Program-made: the position numbers and the translations under genes
Notes under the pieces: model-generated
Database searches by the model: none
What the model was told of the DNA's origin: nothing
The model's input: the letters and a program-made list of their open reading frames with translations, nothing else
DNA from: Bacteroides sp. OM05-12
Lineage (GTDB): Bacteria > Bacteroidota > Bacteroidia > Bacteroidales > Bacteroidaceae
Direction: 5' to 3'
Assembly (NCBI RefSeq): GCF_003438995.1
Contig: NZ_QSUN01000009.1
Span: forward strand, 57,175 to 121,174
Length of the DNA stretch: 64,000 bases
In this document: positions 53,584 through 63,677 of the stretch, piece after piece
How positions within the stretch are numbered: the first letter of the stretch is position 1
Layout of the letters: each line of letters begins with the position of its first letter

Positions 53584-53600
53584 CGATGGGAGGAGAAAGA

Positions 53601-54524
53601 ATGAACTTTAAAATTATCGATGCCCACTCCCATCTGTGGTTACGCCAAGATACGGAAGTAAACGGATTACCCATCCGTACCCTAAAGAATGGACGTTCCT
53701 TATTCATGGGAGAAGAGCGGCAAATGATTCCTCCATTCATGATCGACGGGAAAAACAGTGCGGAAGTCTTTCTCTCGAATATGGATTATGCCCAAGTATC
53801 CGCAGCTGTAGTCACACAGGAATATATTGACGGTATCCAAAATGATTATCTGACAGAAGTCAAGAATCAGTACCCTAACCGTTTTTTTGTATGCGGTATG
53901 TGCGAGTTCCGTAAACCGGGCTATCTGCAACAAGCAAAGGAACTGATTGCCGCAGGGTTCGAAGCCATCAAAATTCCCGCTCACCGATTATTTCTAAAAG
54001 AAGGAAGAGTGATGCTGAACAGCCCCGAAATGATGGAAATGTTTCATTACATGGAAGAACATGACACCATTCTTTCCATTGATTTAGCCGACGGCGACAC
54101 ACAAGTGCAAGAAATGAAAGAAATTATTCAGGAATGTCCCCGACTAAAAATCGCTATCGGCCATTTCGGAATGGTAACAACCCGCAATTGGCAGGAGCAA
54201 ATAAAATTAGCCCGCAATAAGCATGTGATGATTGAATCGGGAGGAATTACCTGGTTATTCAATGATGAATTTTACCCGTTCAACGGAGCTGTAAATGCCA
54301 TTAAAGAAGCAGCAGACCTTGTGGGAATAGAGAAGTTGATGTGGGGTTCGGATTATCCTCGTACCATCACCGCCATCACTTATAAAATGTCTTACGACTT
54401 TATATTGAAAACAAAAGAACTGACACCGGAAGAAAAAGAATTGTTTTTAGGCAGAAATGCCGAAAGGTTCTATGGTTTTACAAACCTGATAACCCTTCCT
54501 TATATAAAGAATATGTCCGAATAA
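53601..54524 (+). CDS. Amidohydrolase-family enzyme, probable sugar lactonase
   Basis: This 307-residue TIM-barrel hydrolase starts MNFKIIDAHSHLW with the HxH metal motif at residues 9-11. KIPAHRLFL lies near residue 120, AIGHFGM follows, and a late WGSDYPRT carries the catalytic Asp near residue 250. These are features of the amidohydrolase-2 group that contains L-fucono- and L-rhamnono-lactonases. I chose the ATG at 53601: a GGAGGAG sits 6 bases before it, unusual for Bacteroides. The earlier ATG at 53586 would swallow this site. It starts 17 bases after the aldo/keto reductase gene. Confidence 0.82.
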   Translation: MNFKIIDAHSHLWLRQDTEVNGLPIRTLKNGRSLFMGEERQMIPPFMIDGKNSAEVFLSNMDYAQVSAAVVTQEYIDGIQNDYLTEVKNQYPNRFFVCGMCEFRKPGYLQQAKELIAAGFEAIKIPAHRLFLKEGRVMLNSPEMMEMFHYMEEHDTILSIDLADGDTQVQEMKEIIQECPRLKIAIGHFGMVTTRNWQEQIKLARNKHVMIESGGITWLFNDEFYPFNGAVNAIKEAADLVGIEKLMWGSDYPRTITAITYKMSYDFILKTKELTPEEKELFLGRNAERFYGFTNLITLPYIKNMSE

Positions 54525-54547
54525 CTAATTACGTCATTATCATTACC

Positions 54548-55807
54548 ATGAAAAAAAATAACTATTTTATTCCCTTAGCACTCATTTTCTGCCTTTTCTT
54601 CTTATGGGCAATCAGCAGTAATCTGTTACCCACCATGATTAGACAGCTCATGAAAACCTGCGAGTTAAATGCATTCGAAGCCTCTTTTACCGAGAGTGCC
54701 TATTGGCTCGCCTACTTTATCTGCCCGATTCCCATTGCCATGTTTATGAAAAAATATAGCTATAAGTCAGGAATCGTCTTCGGATTATTATTGGCAGCCT
54801 GTGGAGGGTTGTTATTCTTTCCCGCAGCCATATTAAAAGAATACTGGGCTTATCTGTGCATCTTCTTCATCATTGCCACCGGTATGTGTTTCTTGGAAAC
54901 AGCTGCCAATCCTTATGTAACAGCACTTGGTAATCCGGACACTGCACCACGCAGGCTGAATCTGGCTCAATCATTCAACGGTTTAGGGGCATTCATCGCC
55001 GCCATGTTTCTTAGCAAACTGATACTCAGCGGGAATCATTACACCCGTGAATCATTGCCTGCCGAGTTCCCCGGTGGATGGGACGGCTATATACAAATGG
55101 AAACAGATGCCATGAAACTTCCTTATCTGATGCTCGCACTATTATTAATCATAATCGCAGTCATCTTCATCTTTTCCAAATTGCCAAAGATAAAAGAAGG
55201 CGACAGCATAGAAGGAGAAGAGAAGAAAGGCGAGAAACTAATTGATTTTAAAGTATTAAAACGTTCACACTTGCGCTGGGGAGTTATCGCACAGTTCTTC
55301 TATAATGGTGGACAGACTGCGATTAACAGCTTGTTTCTGGTTTATTGTTGTACTTATGCCGGACTACCGGAAAATACCGCAACGACTTTCTTCGGTCTCT
55401 ATATGCTCGCTTTCCTGTTAGGACGTTGGATAGGGACATTACTCATGATAAAATTCCGCCCGCAAGATATGTTGCTGATATATTCAATCGTCAACGTACT
55501 ATTATGTATTATAGTAGCTTGTTTCGGCGGTTGGGTAGGATTATATGCCATGCTGGCTATCTCTTTCTTCATGTCTATCATGTACCCGACACAATTTTCA
55601 TTGGCACTAAAAGACCTGGGGAGTAACACCAAAAGCGGCTCCGCCTTTCTGGTAATGGCTATCGTAGGGAATGCCTGCTTGCCTCAGCTCACAGCATATG
55701 TGATGCATTTAAATGAACATATCTACTATATAGCTTACCTCATCCCCATGATTTGCTTCTTGTTTTGCGCATATTATGGTTGGAAAGGATATAAAGTCAT
55801 TGATTAA
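54548..55807 (+). CDS. MFS sugar permease, FucP-like
   Basis: This 419-residue protein has twelve predicted membrane segments. The FucP/GluP-family signature ETAANPYVTALGNPDTAPRR, followed by LNLAQSFNGLGAF, is present near residues 118-150. L-fucose/proton symport is the best-known activity of this family. The charged central loop (about residues 215-240, KEGDSIEGEEKKGEK) divides two six-helix halves. It follows the lactonase by 23 bases and would import the substrate of the pathway. Confidence 0.87.
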   Translation: MKKNNYFIPLALIFCLFFLWAISSNLLPTMIRQLMKTCELNAFEASFTESAYWLAYFICPIPIAMFMKKYSYKSGIVFGLLLAACGGLLFFPAAILKEYWAYLCIFFIIATGMCFLETAANPYVTALGNPDTAPRRLNLAQSFNGLGAFIAAMFLSKLILSGNHYTRESLPAEFPGGWDGYIQMETDAMKLPYLMLALLLIIIAVIFIFSKLPKIKEGDSIEGEEKKGEKLIDFKVLKRSHLRWGVIAQFFYNGGQTAINSLFLVYCCTYAGLPENTATTFFGLYMLAFLLGRWIGTLLMIKFRPQDMLLIYSIVNVLLCIIVACFGGWVGLYAMLAISFFMSIMYPTQFSLALKDLGSNTKSGSAFLVMAIVGNACLPQLTAYVMHLNEHIYYIAYLIPMICFLFCAYYGWKGYKVID

Positions 55808-55831
55808 AACAACTTAAATTATAGATAATAA

Positions 55832-56851
55832 ATGAAAGCAATTCAGATTACAGCTCCTTCTGAGATGAAGGTAGTCGATATTGAGAAACCGGTTTTGAAT
55901 CCGGGAGAGGTTCTCGTTAAGATTAAATACGTAGGTTTTTGCGGTTCGGACTTAAACACGTTTTTAGGACGCAACCCCATGGTAAAACTACCCGTTATAC
56001 CGGGACATGAGGTGGGAGCCGTTATCGAAGCCACAGGAGAAGGAGTTCCGGCATCCTTAAAACCGGGAATGAACGTGACCGTTAATCCATATACTAATTG
56101 CGGCAAGTGTGCTTCATGCCGTAATGGTAGGGTGAATGCTTGCGAGCATAATGAGACATTGGGCGTGCAACGCAATGGAGCCATGTGCGAATATGTTGTG
56201 CTGCCGTGGACTAAAGTTATCCCTGCTGCAAACATTTCGCCAAGAGATTGTGCTCTGATAGAACCGATGAGTGTAGGTTTCCATGCAGTTTCACGTGCTC
56301 AAGTTACCGACATTGACACAGTGATGGTCATCGGTTGCGGAATGATTGGAATCGGAGCCATCATTCGTGCCGCACTTCGCGGAGCAACAGTCATTGCCGT
56401 AGACCTTGATGATGAAAAATTAGAGTTAGCAAAACGGGTAGGTGCACACCACACCATCAATTCAAAAGCAGAAAACGTACATGAACGTTTATTGGAAATA
56501 ACAGAAGGATTGGGTCCGGATGTAGTCATCGAAGCAGTAGGAAGTCCGGCTACTTACATAATGGCAATAGATGAAGTAGGCTTTACCGGAAGGGTCGTCT
56601 GTATAGGTTATGCGAAAACAGAAATAGCATTTCAAACTAAGTATTTCGTACAAAAAGAATTGGATATTCGTGGTTCACGCAATGCCTTACCTGCCGATTT
56701 TAGAGCAGTCATCCGCTATATGGAGCAAGAAACTTGTCCTAAAGATGAATTAATCAGTAAAATAGCTAAACCTGAAACTGCATTAAAGGCCATGCAGGAA
56801 TGGGCAGCAGCCCCGGGAAAAGTATTCCGCATCTTAGTAGAATTCGACTAA
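55832..56851 (+). CDS. Zinc-dependent alcohol dehydrogenase
   Basis: This 339-residue medium-chain dehydrogenase binds catalytic zinc through Cys37 (GFCGSDL) and His59-Glu60 (PGHEVG). It binds structural zinc through Cys90, Cys93, Cys96 and Cys104 (NCGKCASCRNGRVNAC). The NAD-binding motif VIGCGMIGIGA lies near residue 170. In the operon it may oxidise a later intermediate, such as a 2-keto-3-deoxy acid, or the sugar itself. No sugar-acid dehydratase is nearby, so the pathway is incomplete in the window. A strong terminator follows 24 bases after the stop. Confidence 0.85.
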   Translation: MKAIQITAPSEMKVVDIEKPVLNPGEVLVKIKYVGFCGSDLNTFLGRNPMVKLPVIPGHEVGAVIEATGEGVPASLKPGMNVTVNPYTNCGKCASCRNGRVNACEHNETLGVQRNGAMCEYVVLPWTKVIPAANISPRDCALIEPMSVGFHAVSRAQVTDIDTVMVIGCGMIGIGAIIRAALRGATVIAVDLDDEKLELAKRVGAHHTINSKAENVHERLLEITEGLGPDVVIEAVGSPATYIMAIDEVGFTGRVVCIGYAKTEIAFQTKYFVQKELDIRGSRNALPADFRAVIRYMEQETCPKDELISKIAKPETALKAMQEWAAAPGKVFRILVEFD

Positions 56852-56874
56852 GAATACTTCCTTTCATACAATAT

Positions 56875-56911
56875 AAAATCGACGGTGATCGAAAAAGTCA
56901 CCGTCGATTTT
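56875..56911 (+). terminator. Strong intrinsic terminator of the sugar operon
   Basis: AAAATCGACGGTGA (56875-56888) and TCACCGTCGATTTT (56898-56911) form a perfect 14-bp stem with a 9-base loop. Being symmetric, it could also serve the converging minus-strand gene. Confidence 0.9.
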
Positions 56912-56981
56912 AGCATAAATACCAACTTGATTAAAATTAAAAGCCGTAATAAAATACAACTATTTACTTTTAAATAGAATA

Positions 56982-58877
56982 TTATTGGGAAATATATACT
57001 TTACGTACAATTATATCACTTCCTCTTATTATCTGAACAAAATAAATTCCGTATTGCAAATTATCAGAACCTACTTCTATTCCATCCGAAGTAAATACGT
57101 GCAGATTATCATATGCCCCTTCTACACAGATACGACCATCTATTGCATAAACCTTCAATTCAGAAATTTCAGAATTCGTCATATCTAAAGGATTATACTC
57201 CCCGACTTTCACTCTATCAGCATTTATTATTTCTCCGGTATTAGTATCCAACAATAAAGCTACAATCAACAAATTCTCTTTATTATTGACTTTAGCACTC
57301 TTAAAAGAAGTCTTATCTATAGTATACGAAAATTTATATCCTACTCCTTTTTCGACAATATATGGCACACTATTCAAATTACCCACAAAAGATTTATAAA
57401 TACCCCGTGCTACATTTTCATATACCATCTGATCGGCAGGTACCACATATGGAAGATTCTCAAAGCCACCCATTTCCATGCCGTCGAACTGACCTCCGCT
57501 TTCTTTTGTATAAGCGTTCAACTGTTCATATTGTTGTCCTGTCCCGGTAACACTGTCTTCAACAAGTACTAAAGCTATTCGGTAAGCTACATTTTCTTCC
57601 GAAAATCCAAATGTCGTGGTCGTTCTAATATCAATAGCGTCTTTATTATTAGATGTAAAACTTGCTGTAACTTCTATTCCAATATCCGAAGGTATGCATT
57701 CTTTTTTAAATGCCTTTTCAAGATTCTCAAGCGCAGGATCTACTACTAAGTTACTTTTACGATTCACTACACTATTGGGTAAACCGGCAGAGAAAAACTT
57801 AGAATGCAGTTGAGCATAAGAACTGGCAGCCATCACATCTCCTTTATGAGACACTATTCCAATAAAATTTTCAGGATATCGTTTTTTCATTTCCTGCATA
57901 CCGACAATGCCCCGCACACAATATTTACACCAGGTACCGGAGCCCTCCTCTATCACAACTTTGCGTGGGAAAAGATATTCTTTGCAATGGATTAATGATT
58001 CCCACGTGTTATTATAAGTATTTGTATTCGCTACTCCATTTACTTTAGAAAGATTGACTTCAATTTTATAATCCTTGACTTCATTTAAAGAAGATAGTTC
58101 AATACGGAAAGTATCTCTATAGTTACTTGCCAACATTTTGTCGTTAAAGATTTGGCTCTTCGTTTCCCCATCATCTATTTTATAGGTAATTTCATAGTTA
58201 TTCACATTCGTGACAGATAGATTTTCCACAATACCGGATATTATAAAACTCTTGTTTTGTTGAGCATAAATATCATCCAAGTTAAGGATTGACATAACAT
58301 TGACAGGCATATTATCTCCATTAACAATTATCTCTACATTCAGTGCATTCCACGCATTCATTTGGGCATAATTTCCCCAAGAGCCATCGGACTCACGCAA
58401 AAACAATCCATTTTCCGAATAATTATCCGATAAAGCCAATGGATCTGTTCCTTTTGCTTCATACCCGATATAAAGCCCTTCCTCACCAATGATATATTCC
58501 AATTCTACTTCATTCCATCCCCGTGTAGCATCACCCACAGACTTTGTAACAACGTTATCTCCATTTAAATCTTTTTTTATAAATATAGAGGTTTCTGTCG
58601 TTGCCGACATTAGGCCGTAGCGGATAGTTTTAATCTTATTACCGATATACGGTTTCAACATAAGTGCAGGTATATAAATAGCAGCAGCAACTTCTGTGTT
58701 TTCTCCTTTTCCAACCTGCATAACAAGTTTTTCACTACAATACCCCAATACTACACCATCTGATTGATCTGATGCTTTTTGTTCATTAAGATAGCCAAGA
58801 TTTACTTTATATGTTTGCGCATAAATCGCAGCCGTTAATATACTACATAAGGCAAATAACAATATATTTTTATTCAT
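56982..58877 (-). CDS. Secreted Omp28-like protein with thioredoxin-type CxxC and sorting-like C-terminus
   Basis: This 631-residue exported protein has a signal peptide to about residue 20 (ILTAAIYAQ). An N-terminal beta domain of about 190 residues is followed by Ig-like repeats. A thioredoxin-like segment follows with Cys317 and Cys320 in EEGSGTWCKYCVRGIVGM, as in the Omp28 family of Porphyromonas. The C-terminus carries a short beta domain ending YGIYFVQIIRGSDIIVRKVY. An envelope or surface redox or adhesion role is possible; nothing fixes it. It follows the 1514-residue gene, separated by a hairpin, and the two are probably functionally linked. Confidence 0.78.
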   Translation of the reverse strand: MNKNILLFALCSILTAAIYAQTYKVNLGYLNEQKASDQSDGVVLGYCSEKLVMQVGKGENTEVAAAIYIPALMLKPYIGNKIKTIRYGLMSATTETSIFIKKDLNGDNVVTKSVGDATRGWNEVELEYIIGEEGLYIGYEAKGTDPLALSDNYSENGLFLRESDGSWGNYAQMNAWNALNVEIIVNGDNMPVNVMSILNLDDIYAQQNKSFIISGIVENLSVTNVNNYEITYKIDDGETKSQIFNDKMLASNYRDTFRIELSSLNEVKDYKIEVNLSKVNGVANTNTYNNTWESLIHCKEYLFPRKVVIEEGSGTWCKYCVRGIVGMQEMKKRYPENFIGIVSHKGDVMAASSYAQLHSKFFSAGLPNSVVNRKSNLVVDPALENLEKAFKKECIPSDIGIEVTASFTSNNKDAIDIRTTTTFGFSEENVAYRIALVLVEDSVTGTGQQYEQLNAYTKESGGQFDGMEMGGFENLPYVVPADQMVYENVARGIYKSFVGNLNSVPYIVEKGVGYKFSYTIDKTSFKSAKVNNKENLLIVALLLDTNTGEIINADRVKVGEYNPLDMTNSEISELKVYAIDGRICVEGAYDNLHVFTSDGIEVGSDNLQYGIYFVQIIRGSDIIVRKVYISQ

Positions 58878-58900
58878 AATTATCTTTTTATTTAAGTGAA

Positions 58901-58926
58901 AGTATGCGCCAATATAAACGCATACT
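58901..58926 (-). terminator. Intercistronic hairpin between two secreted-protein genes
   Basis: AGTATGCG (58901-58908) and CGCATACT (58919-58926) form a perfect 8-bp stem 14 bases after the stop of the upstream minus-strand gene. The T run after it is poor, so partial termination or mRNA processing is likely. Confidence 0.5.
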
Positions 58927-58939
58927 CTCCATTTTATAA

Positions 58940-61900
58940 TTATTCACCTACAACAACTTTCGTCACCATCTCTCCAACTTTAACTATATATATACCCTTT
59001 TCTACAGAGAAATAGGCTTTATTCTTTATCACGTCAGATGCAATACACTTACCATCTACAGTATAAATATAAACCGGTTGAATACTTTCAGTTATAACTG
59101 CTATACGAGTGTTCTCCACAAAAACATTCACTCCTGCTCTTATATTATGTATACCGGTACCGGCAGTAACTTCAATCGCCTCTGAAGCATTAGACTCACC
59201 ACGGTCATACACTACAGAAACTTGGTAATTATGCTTTCCTGTTGATACACCTGTATCTTTAAACATTGGTTCTATCAATAATTCATTGTTTATCTTTTGT
59301 CCATCACGGAATACATTAAATCCTTTCACTTTCAGTGCGAAAACAGCAGAAGTATAACTTATATCGTCAATCAAAATACCGTATTGGTCCTCGGCTATAT
59401 AATGAATAGCAAAATAACGTGCATCAGCCGGCAAAGTAACTTCTACCTTTTCCCAATCGTAAGCAGCTGCCCCTTCTTGCAATACTTTAAACTCTTCTGG
59501 ATCTTGAGTAGTAGTGGAATACATTACTTGATAATATTCTTCATCTGCATCTTCATCTATACGATGGATATAAAAACCAACTTTAGTCCCACCCAAGACC
59601 TCCGGAGAAATCAAATAATCATCATTGAAAGGACTTTCGCCGATATAAGAAGTATTTGCATACCAAGAAATAAAGCATTGGTCTCCTGTTCTGGCTTGTA
59701 AATACGGATAATCTTCAGCAGAAGCACCATCCAAATAGCCAAAAGCCCAAACCTGGAATGCCTGATTTTTCTCTCTATTCGGATAATCAGGAAGCCCTAT
59801 TATTGTCCCGGCTCCACTTTGATCACCATCATAAGTAACCCAATTCCCAATATTATTGATGGCAAACGGTTCATAATCTTCTACTCCATCCAATGTTTCG
59901 GTTGGTGTAGTCGGAATAATAGGTGCAGTCCATGACAACATTATTTCATTTCCCTTTGCTGTGCCTTTAAGATCTTCAACGACAGGATACCAAGACTCTT
60001 TTATCGTCGTATTTACAAAAGGACTCTGATTATTATCAGTATTTCCATCTTTATCATAAACAATTTTTGCATAGAATACACTTTCTTGCCCAGCTTTAGC
60101 CGCACTCAATAAAGTTTTTAAATCTACTATCTTTATTTCATTAGGTTGGATATCCTCACCATTCAGGCTTTGTACTAATTGGTCATCCTGATATAATTCA
60201 ATCTTATATCCAGAAGCAACTTTCAAACCACGGTTAAAATATTGTAATGTATAAACACACTCATCATTTATGTTTCCGCTTTCTGTTCCGTAGAATCCAG
60301 TTACAGCCAAATCATTATCTTCCTGTTCTTCTATACGAATATTATCCACATAATAATACATCCAAGTATTATCTGTATATCCCCTTAAACCGAATTGTAC
60401 CTGTTTTGCATTTTTATATTCAGCCAAAGAAATACGATGTTCTACCCAGCCATCTCTTTCATAACCCGCCGTTATATCTTCACCTATTTGTTTAAATGCT
60501 CCACCATCTACGGATATTTCAATTGATATTTTAGTTTTTCCACCATCAGCCTCTACATCCTCATTCTTCCAGTGGAACATGAAGAAACTAAACGATGGAT
60601 TTTTACTTCCACTTAAATCAAGCACAGGAGTTTTCAAACGACTATCTGCCTTTTCCGACCAAGTATTATAGAATTTAATAAATCCTTTATCATTATCTTG
60701 CGGATATACTTCAGCATCTCTGTCATCACGTAAACATTCCCAACTAAACGAGCCCTCGATTGGTTCTGTTGTCCACGGATAAATATGGAATTGACCATTC
60801 GGGAAAGATTCCCATGCAGGAAACTTATAGGGAGTACCTACTACTATAAATTTAGCATCTGCTTCGCTTACTCCACTCTTAGAGTCGGCAGTCACTGCAT
60901 AATAGTAGCTGTCTTGTTTACCATTAAGTTCTTTTTCTATTTCGACATCGGTATAGGTCAACACTTTAAGATTTTTTTCTAACTGTGTATACTCCTTTCC
61001 ATCATTGCTGCGCCATATAGAATAAGTGATATCATTAATATTAAAATAGCCACCGTTAGCACCTTTTTCAGGAGCCTTCCACGTCAATAACACGTGCATA
61101 TTACCATCAATAGTTTTAGCTGTCGCATCTTTTACAGGTTCTGAGATATCCGGACCAATCCAAACAGTTTTGGAATTAGCAAATCCTTCCAATTCACCCA
61201 AAACTGCGACAAAACGGTAAGTACTACTACCCAAAACAGGTTTTTCATCTGTCCAATCTACAATTTGCCCTTGAGTAACTGAAAATTCTTTAGCAAGTTC
61301 ATCATTCCGATAAACATTCACTTTAAATGAACTAGGAATAGGGGTACCATTTACCAGTGTCTTCGGTGCATTGAATGATATCTTAGCAGACGCCTCACCT
61401 TTTTCTGCCGGAACTATTTTCAAATTATAGATAGAATCAGGGATTTCTGAAGACACACCGGCTTCCAATTTTATATCAAACAAATTCATGTAAAAACTTT
61501 CTAAACCACTGTAAGCATAAAAACCTATATAATAGATCCCCTCGGAAGCTTTTAAGACAGTCGAATGATTAGTTTTATAAGTGTCATTGATATTATTTAA
61601 ATCCAAAATAGTAGTATGGTCTTTCGGATCTGTCGATGTACCAATGGTTACTCTCAAATTAGAAGGTTTACCCATATTAATGTTAAAGTTCAGATCATAT
61701 AAGTTTTTACCATCCAGATGAATAGCCGGAGTAATCAGCCAGTCATTGCCGACATGTACATTATCTGCACAGAATTGCATCAGTTTTTCATCTTCCTTCC
61801 AAAACCATTCGCTCTGATTATCATGTCCGTCTTCATCTAAATCCAGAAAAGTGTAAAGTGAAGTAGATAAGTCTCCGTCACTAAAATCATCATAGAATGG

Positions 61901-63484
61901 TAACTCATAAGCACCTACTGACAATACCTTATTAGATATTGCTGTGCCCCCTTCTTTATTATCATACATAGCTGTTACTGCATAAGAATACTTTGCCGTA
62001 GCATTAGGTACTATATCCGAACAAGTCGTAACACCAGCCGCTGTTGTAGTGACAAACGTACCTTCATCATCTCCCATATGACGTACAATTTTATAAGAGA
62101 CTTGTGTCGGATCAATATAACCATCCTGCAATCCGATACGCGGGGCAATCCAAGTAAGTGTAGCCTGCTTTTCTTGAATACTAAGTGTCACATTACTAGG
62201 AGCACTAGCCACATCTTTACCCACATAAATGGTAATACTCTGTTTCGGACTTTCACCTTCCGAATTTGACGCTACTGCATAAAGCGTATACAGTTTATTT
62301 GCATCAAAAGTGTAATTATTTTTTCGTACCGTAGTTCCCGGGGTTACATCTTGTTCCAGAATCTTTTCCATTCCGGAATAAATCGTCACCTTGACGGTCC
62401 CAGAAAGGTTTTCTCCTTTTTTATTTTCTGTCGGAGCAACACAAGAAACAATGCCGTTCAAACTACCCTCTAAGCTTGGAGTAAATTTCAAATCTGTCAC
62501 TGCCTCCGGCACCTTATCAGAAAAAGCGGGAGCCTCAATGAACATGCCTACTATTTCTTCAAAATGAGGCATATCATCAATTTTATAGGCTGTACCTGTC
62601 AAAGTATTTATTTCATAAAGTGCAGATTCCTGATCATTGATAAATGCCCAATATAATTTTCCGGTAATAGGATCACAGATCATAGATTGAGAGTATTTAG
62701 GAGTTAAGCCCGTTACTCCAATAAATGTTTCTGTCCCATCTTTGCCCAATTTGTAAAGCACTCCCTCTTCACTAATACCATATAATATCCCATCCGGTGC
62801 AACAGCAAGTGTAATAAATGCTCTACTTAAGTCACTTATTCTAGTAAAAGTACCATTCTCCTGATCCATTATACTTAAATAATACCCGGTCAGATCTGCA
62901 TTATAAGTTACAGCATACACATTGTCGGTTGTCGCATCATAAGCCATCGCAGAAGATACCGGAATATTATTCCATACCGCCTCGTTAGAAGATACATTTT
63001 CTCTTTCCCACGTTTCGGTATTAAATATAGTACAAGAAACTTCAAGCAACATCCCCCAAAATTCCTGATAGCCAAAAGTATAATATTTTCCTTTAGCATA
63101 AACAGCCATTGGTGAATTTAATTCAGCTTTTTCAATAATAGGATCAATAGTAAAATCACCTTTTGCATTAAAGGAATAAACACCATAATGCAAATTATCC
63201 TCCGTCCAATTATTAGCAGCAATCACATTACCATTAATCATTGTACCATCTCCAACTGATTTAGCAAAGAATCTACCCAATGCACCCTTCTGCGATACCT
63301 TAAACGGCATAGAAGTTTTAAAACCATTAATCAACGACAATGGTCTGCGCTGTGTCCATCGAAGTGATTCAAAAGCTACATCTTTTTGTACCGGAACTTT
63401 GGCCTTACGAGAGGTTTGCGCACTCATATCTGCCACAAACAAGGCCACAAAAACAATTAAAAGCGTAAATAATCCCTTTTTCAT
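58940..63484 (-). CDS. Very large secreted multi-domain adhesin-like protein
   Basis: This 1514-residue protein has a signal peptide to about residue 22 (LLIVFVALFVADMSAQ). Residues 90-320 read like beta-propeller blades (YDATTDNVYAVTYNADLTGY, APDGILYGISEEGVLYKLG). Fn3-type modules follow in which SAPSNVTLSIQEKQATLTW is typical. Jelly-roll choice-of-anchor-J/cleaved-adhesin modules alternate with them (NDWLITPAIHLDG near 585; LKTPVLDLSG near 965; DDYLISPEVLGG near 1300). The last 75 residues are a sorting-like domain ending KGIYIVKVGEMVTKVVVGE. The architecture is that of Porphyromonas hemagglutinin/adhesin domains without a protease. Binding to glycans or proteins outside the cell is likely. 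Confidence 0.8.
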   Translation of the reverse strand: MKKGLFTLLIVFVALFVADMSAQTSRKAKVPVQKDVAFESLRWTQRRPLSLINGFKTSMPFKVSQKGALGRFFAKSVGDGTMINGNVIAANNWTEDNLHYGVYSFNAKGDFTIDPIIEKAELNSPMAVYAKGKYYTFGYQEFWGMLLEVSCTIFNTETWERENVSSNEAVWNNIPVSSAMAYDATTDNVYAVTYNADLTGYYLSIMDQENGTFTRISDLSRAFITLAVAPDGILYGISEEGVLYKLGKDGTETFIGVTGLTPKYSQSMICDPITGKLYWAFINDQESALYEINTLTGTAYKIDDMPHFEEIVGMFIEAPAFSDKVPEAVTDLKFTPSLEGSLNGIVSCVAPTENKKGENLSGTVKVTIYSGMEKILEQDVTPGTTVRKNNYTFDANKLYTLYAVASNSEGESPKQSITIYVGKDVASAPSNVTLSIQEKQATLTWIAPRIGLQDGYIDPTQVSYKIVRHMGDDEGTFVTTTAAGVTTCSDIVPNATAKYSYAVTAMYDNKEGGTAISNKVLSVGAYELPFYDDFSDGDLSTSLYTFLDLDEDGHDNQSEWFWKEDEKLMQFCADNVHVGNDWLITPAIHLDGKNLYDLNFNINMGKPSNLRVTIGTSTDPKDHTTILDLNNINDTYKTNHSTVLKASEGIYYIGFYAYSGLESFYMNLFDIKLEAGVSSEIPDSIYNLKIVPAEKGEASAKISFNAPKTLVNGTPIPSSFKVNVYRNDELAKEFSVTQGQIVDWTDEKPVLGSSTYRFVAVLGELEGFANSKTVWIGPDISEPVKDATAKTIDGNMHVLLTWKAPEKGANGGYFNINDITYSIWRSNDGKEYTQLEKNLKVLTYTDVEIEKELNGKQDSYYYAVTADSKSGVSEADAKFIVVGTPYKFPAWESFPNGQFHIYPWTTEPIEGSFSWECLRDDRDAEVYPQDNDKGFIKFYNTWSEKADSRLKTPVLDLSGSKNPSFSFFMFHWKNEDVEADGGKTKISIEISVDGGAFKQIGEDITAGYERDGWVEHRISLAEYKNAKQVQFGLRGYTDNTWMYYYVDNIRIEEQEDNDLAVTGFYGTESGNINDECVYTLQYFNRGLKVASGYKIELYQDDQLVQSLNGEDIQPNEIKIVDLKTLLSAAKAGQESVFYAKIVYDKDGNTDNNQSPFVNTTIKESWYPVVEDLKGTAKGNEIMLSWTAPIIPTTPTETLDGVEDYEPFAINNIGNWVTYDGDQSGAGTIIGLPDYPNREKNQAFQVWAFGYLDGASAEDYPYLQARTGDQCFISWYANTSYIGESPFNDDYLISPEVLGGTKVGFYIHRIDEDADEEYYQVMYSTTTQDPEEFKVLQEGAAAYDWEKVEVTLPADARYFAIHYIAEDQYGILIDDISYTSAVFALKVKGFNVFRDGQKINNELLIEPMFKDTGVSTGKHNYQVSVVYDRGESNASEAIEVTAGTGIHNIRAGVNVFVENTRIAVITESIQPVYIYTVDGKCIASDVIKNKAYFSVEKGIYIVKVGEMVTKVVVGE

Positions 63485-63677
63485 AACTTATCTTATTATA
63501 TTTATTAATAGGTGGTACATTTTTAACCAGCTTTAATAACTGCAATATTATTGTTTTTTTAAATAATTTCATAATAAATAGCCATGTTTAAAAACATATA
63601 TAAACCAAAAGATAATAAATAACTCATAAATTTATACCTTGGGTATATATTAGGTCTGCTAATATTCACTGTTCTAG
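63485..63677. other. AT-rich upstream region of the adhesin-like gene
   Basis: I see no coding frame here and no match to TAnnTTTG on the minus strand. A TACATTTTT at 63516 reads on the plus strand only. The minus-strand promoter of the adhesin-like gene is therefore not identified. Confidence 0.4.
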
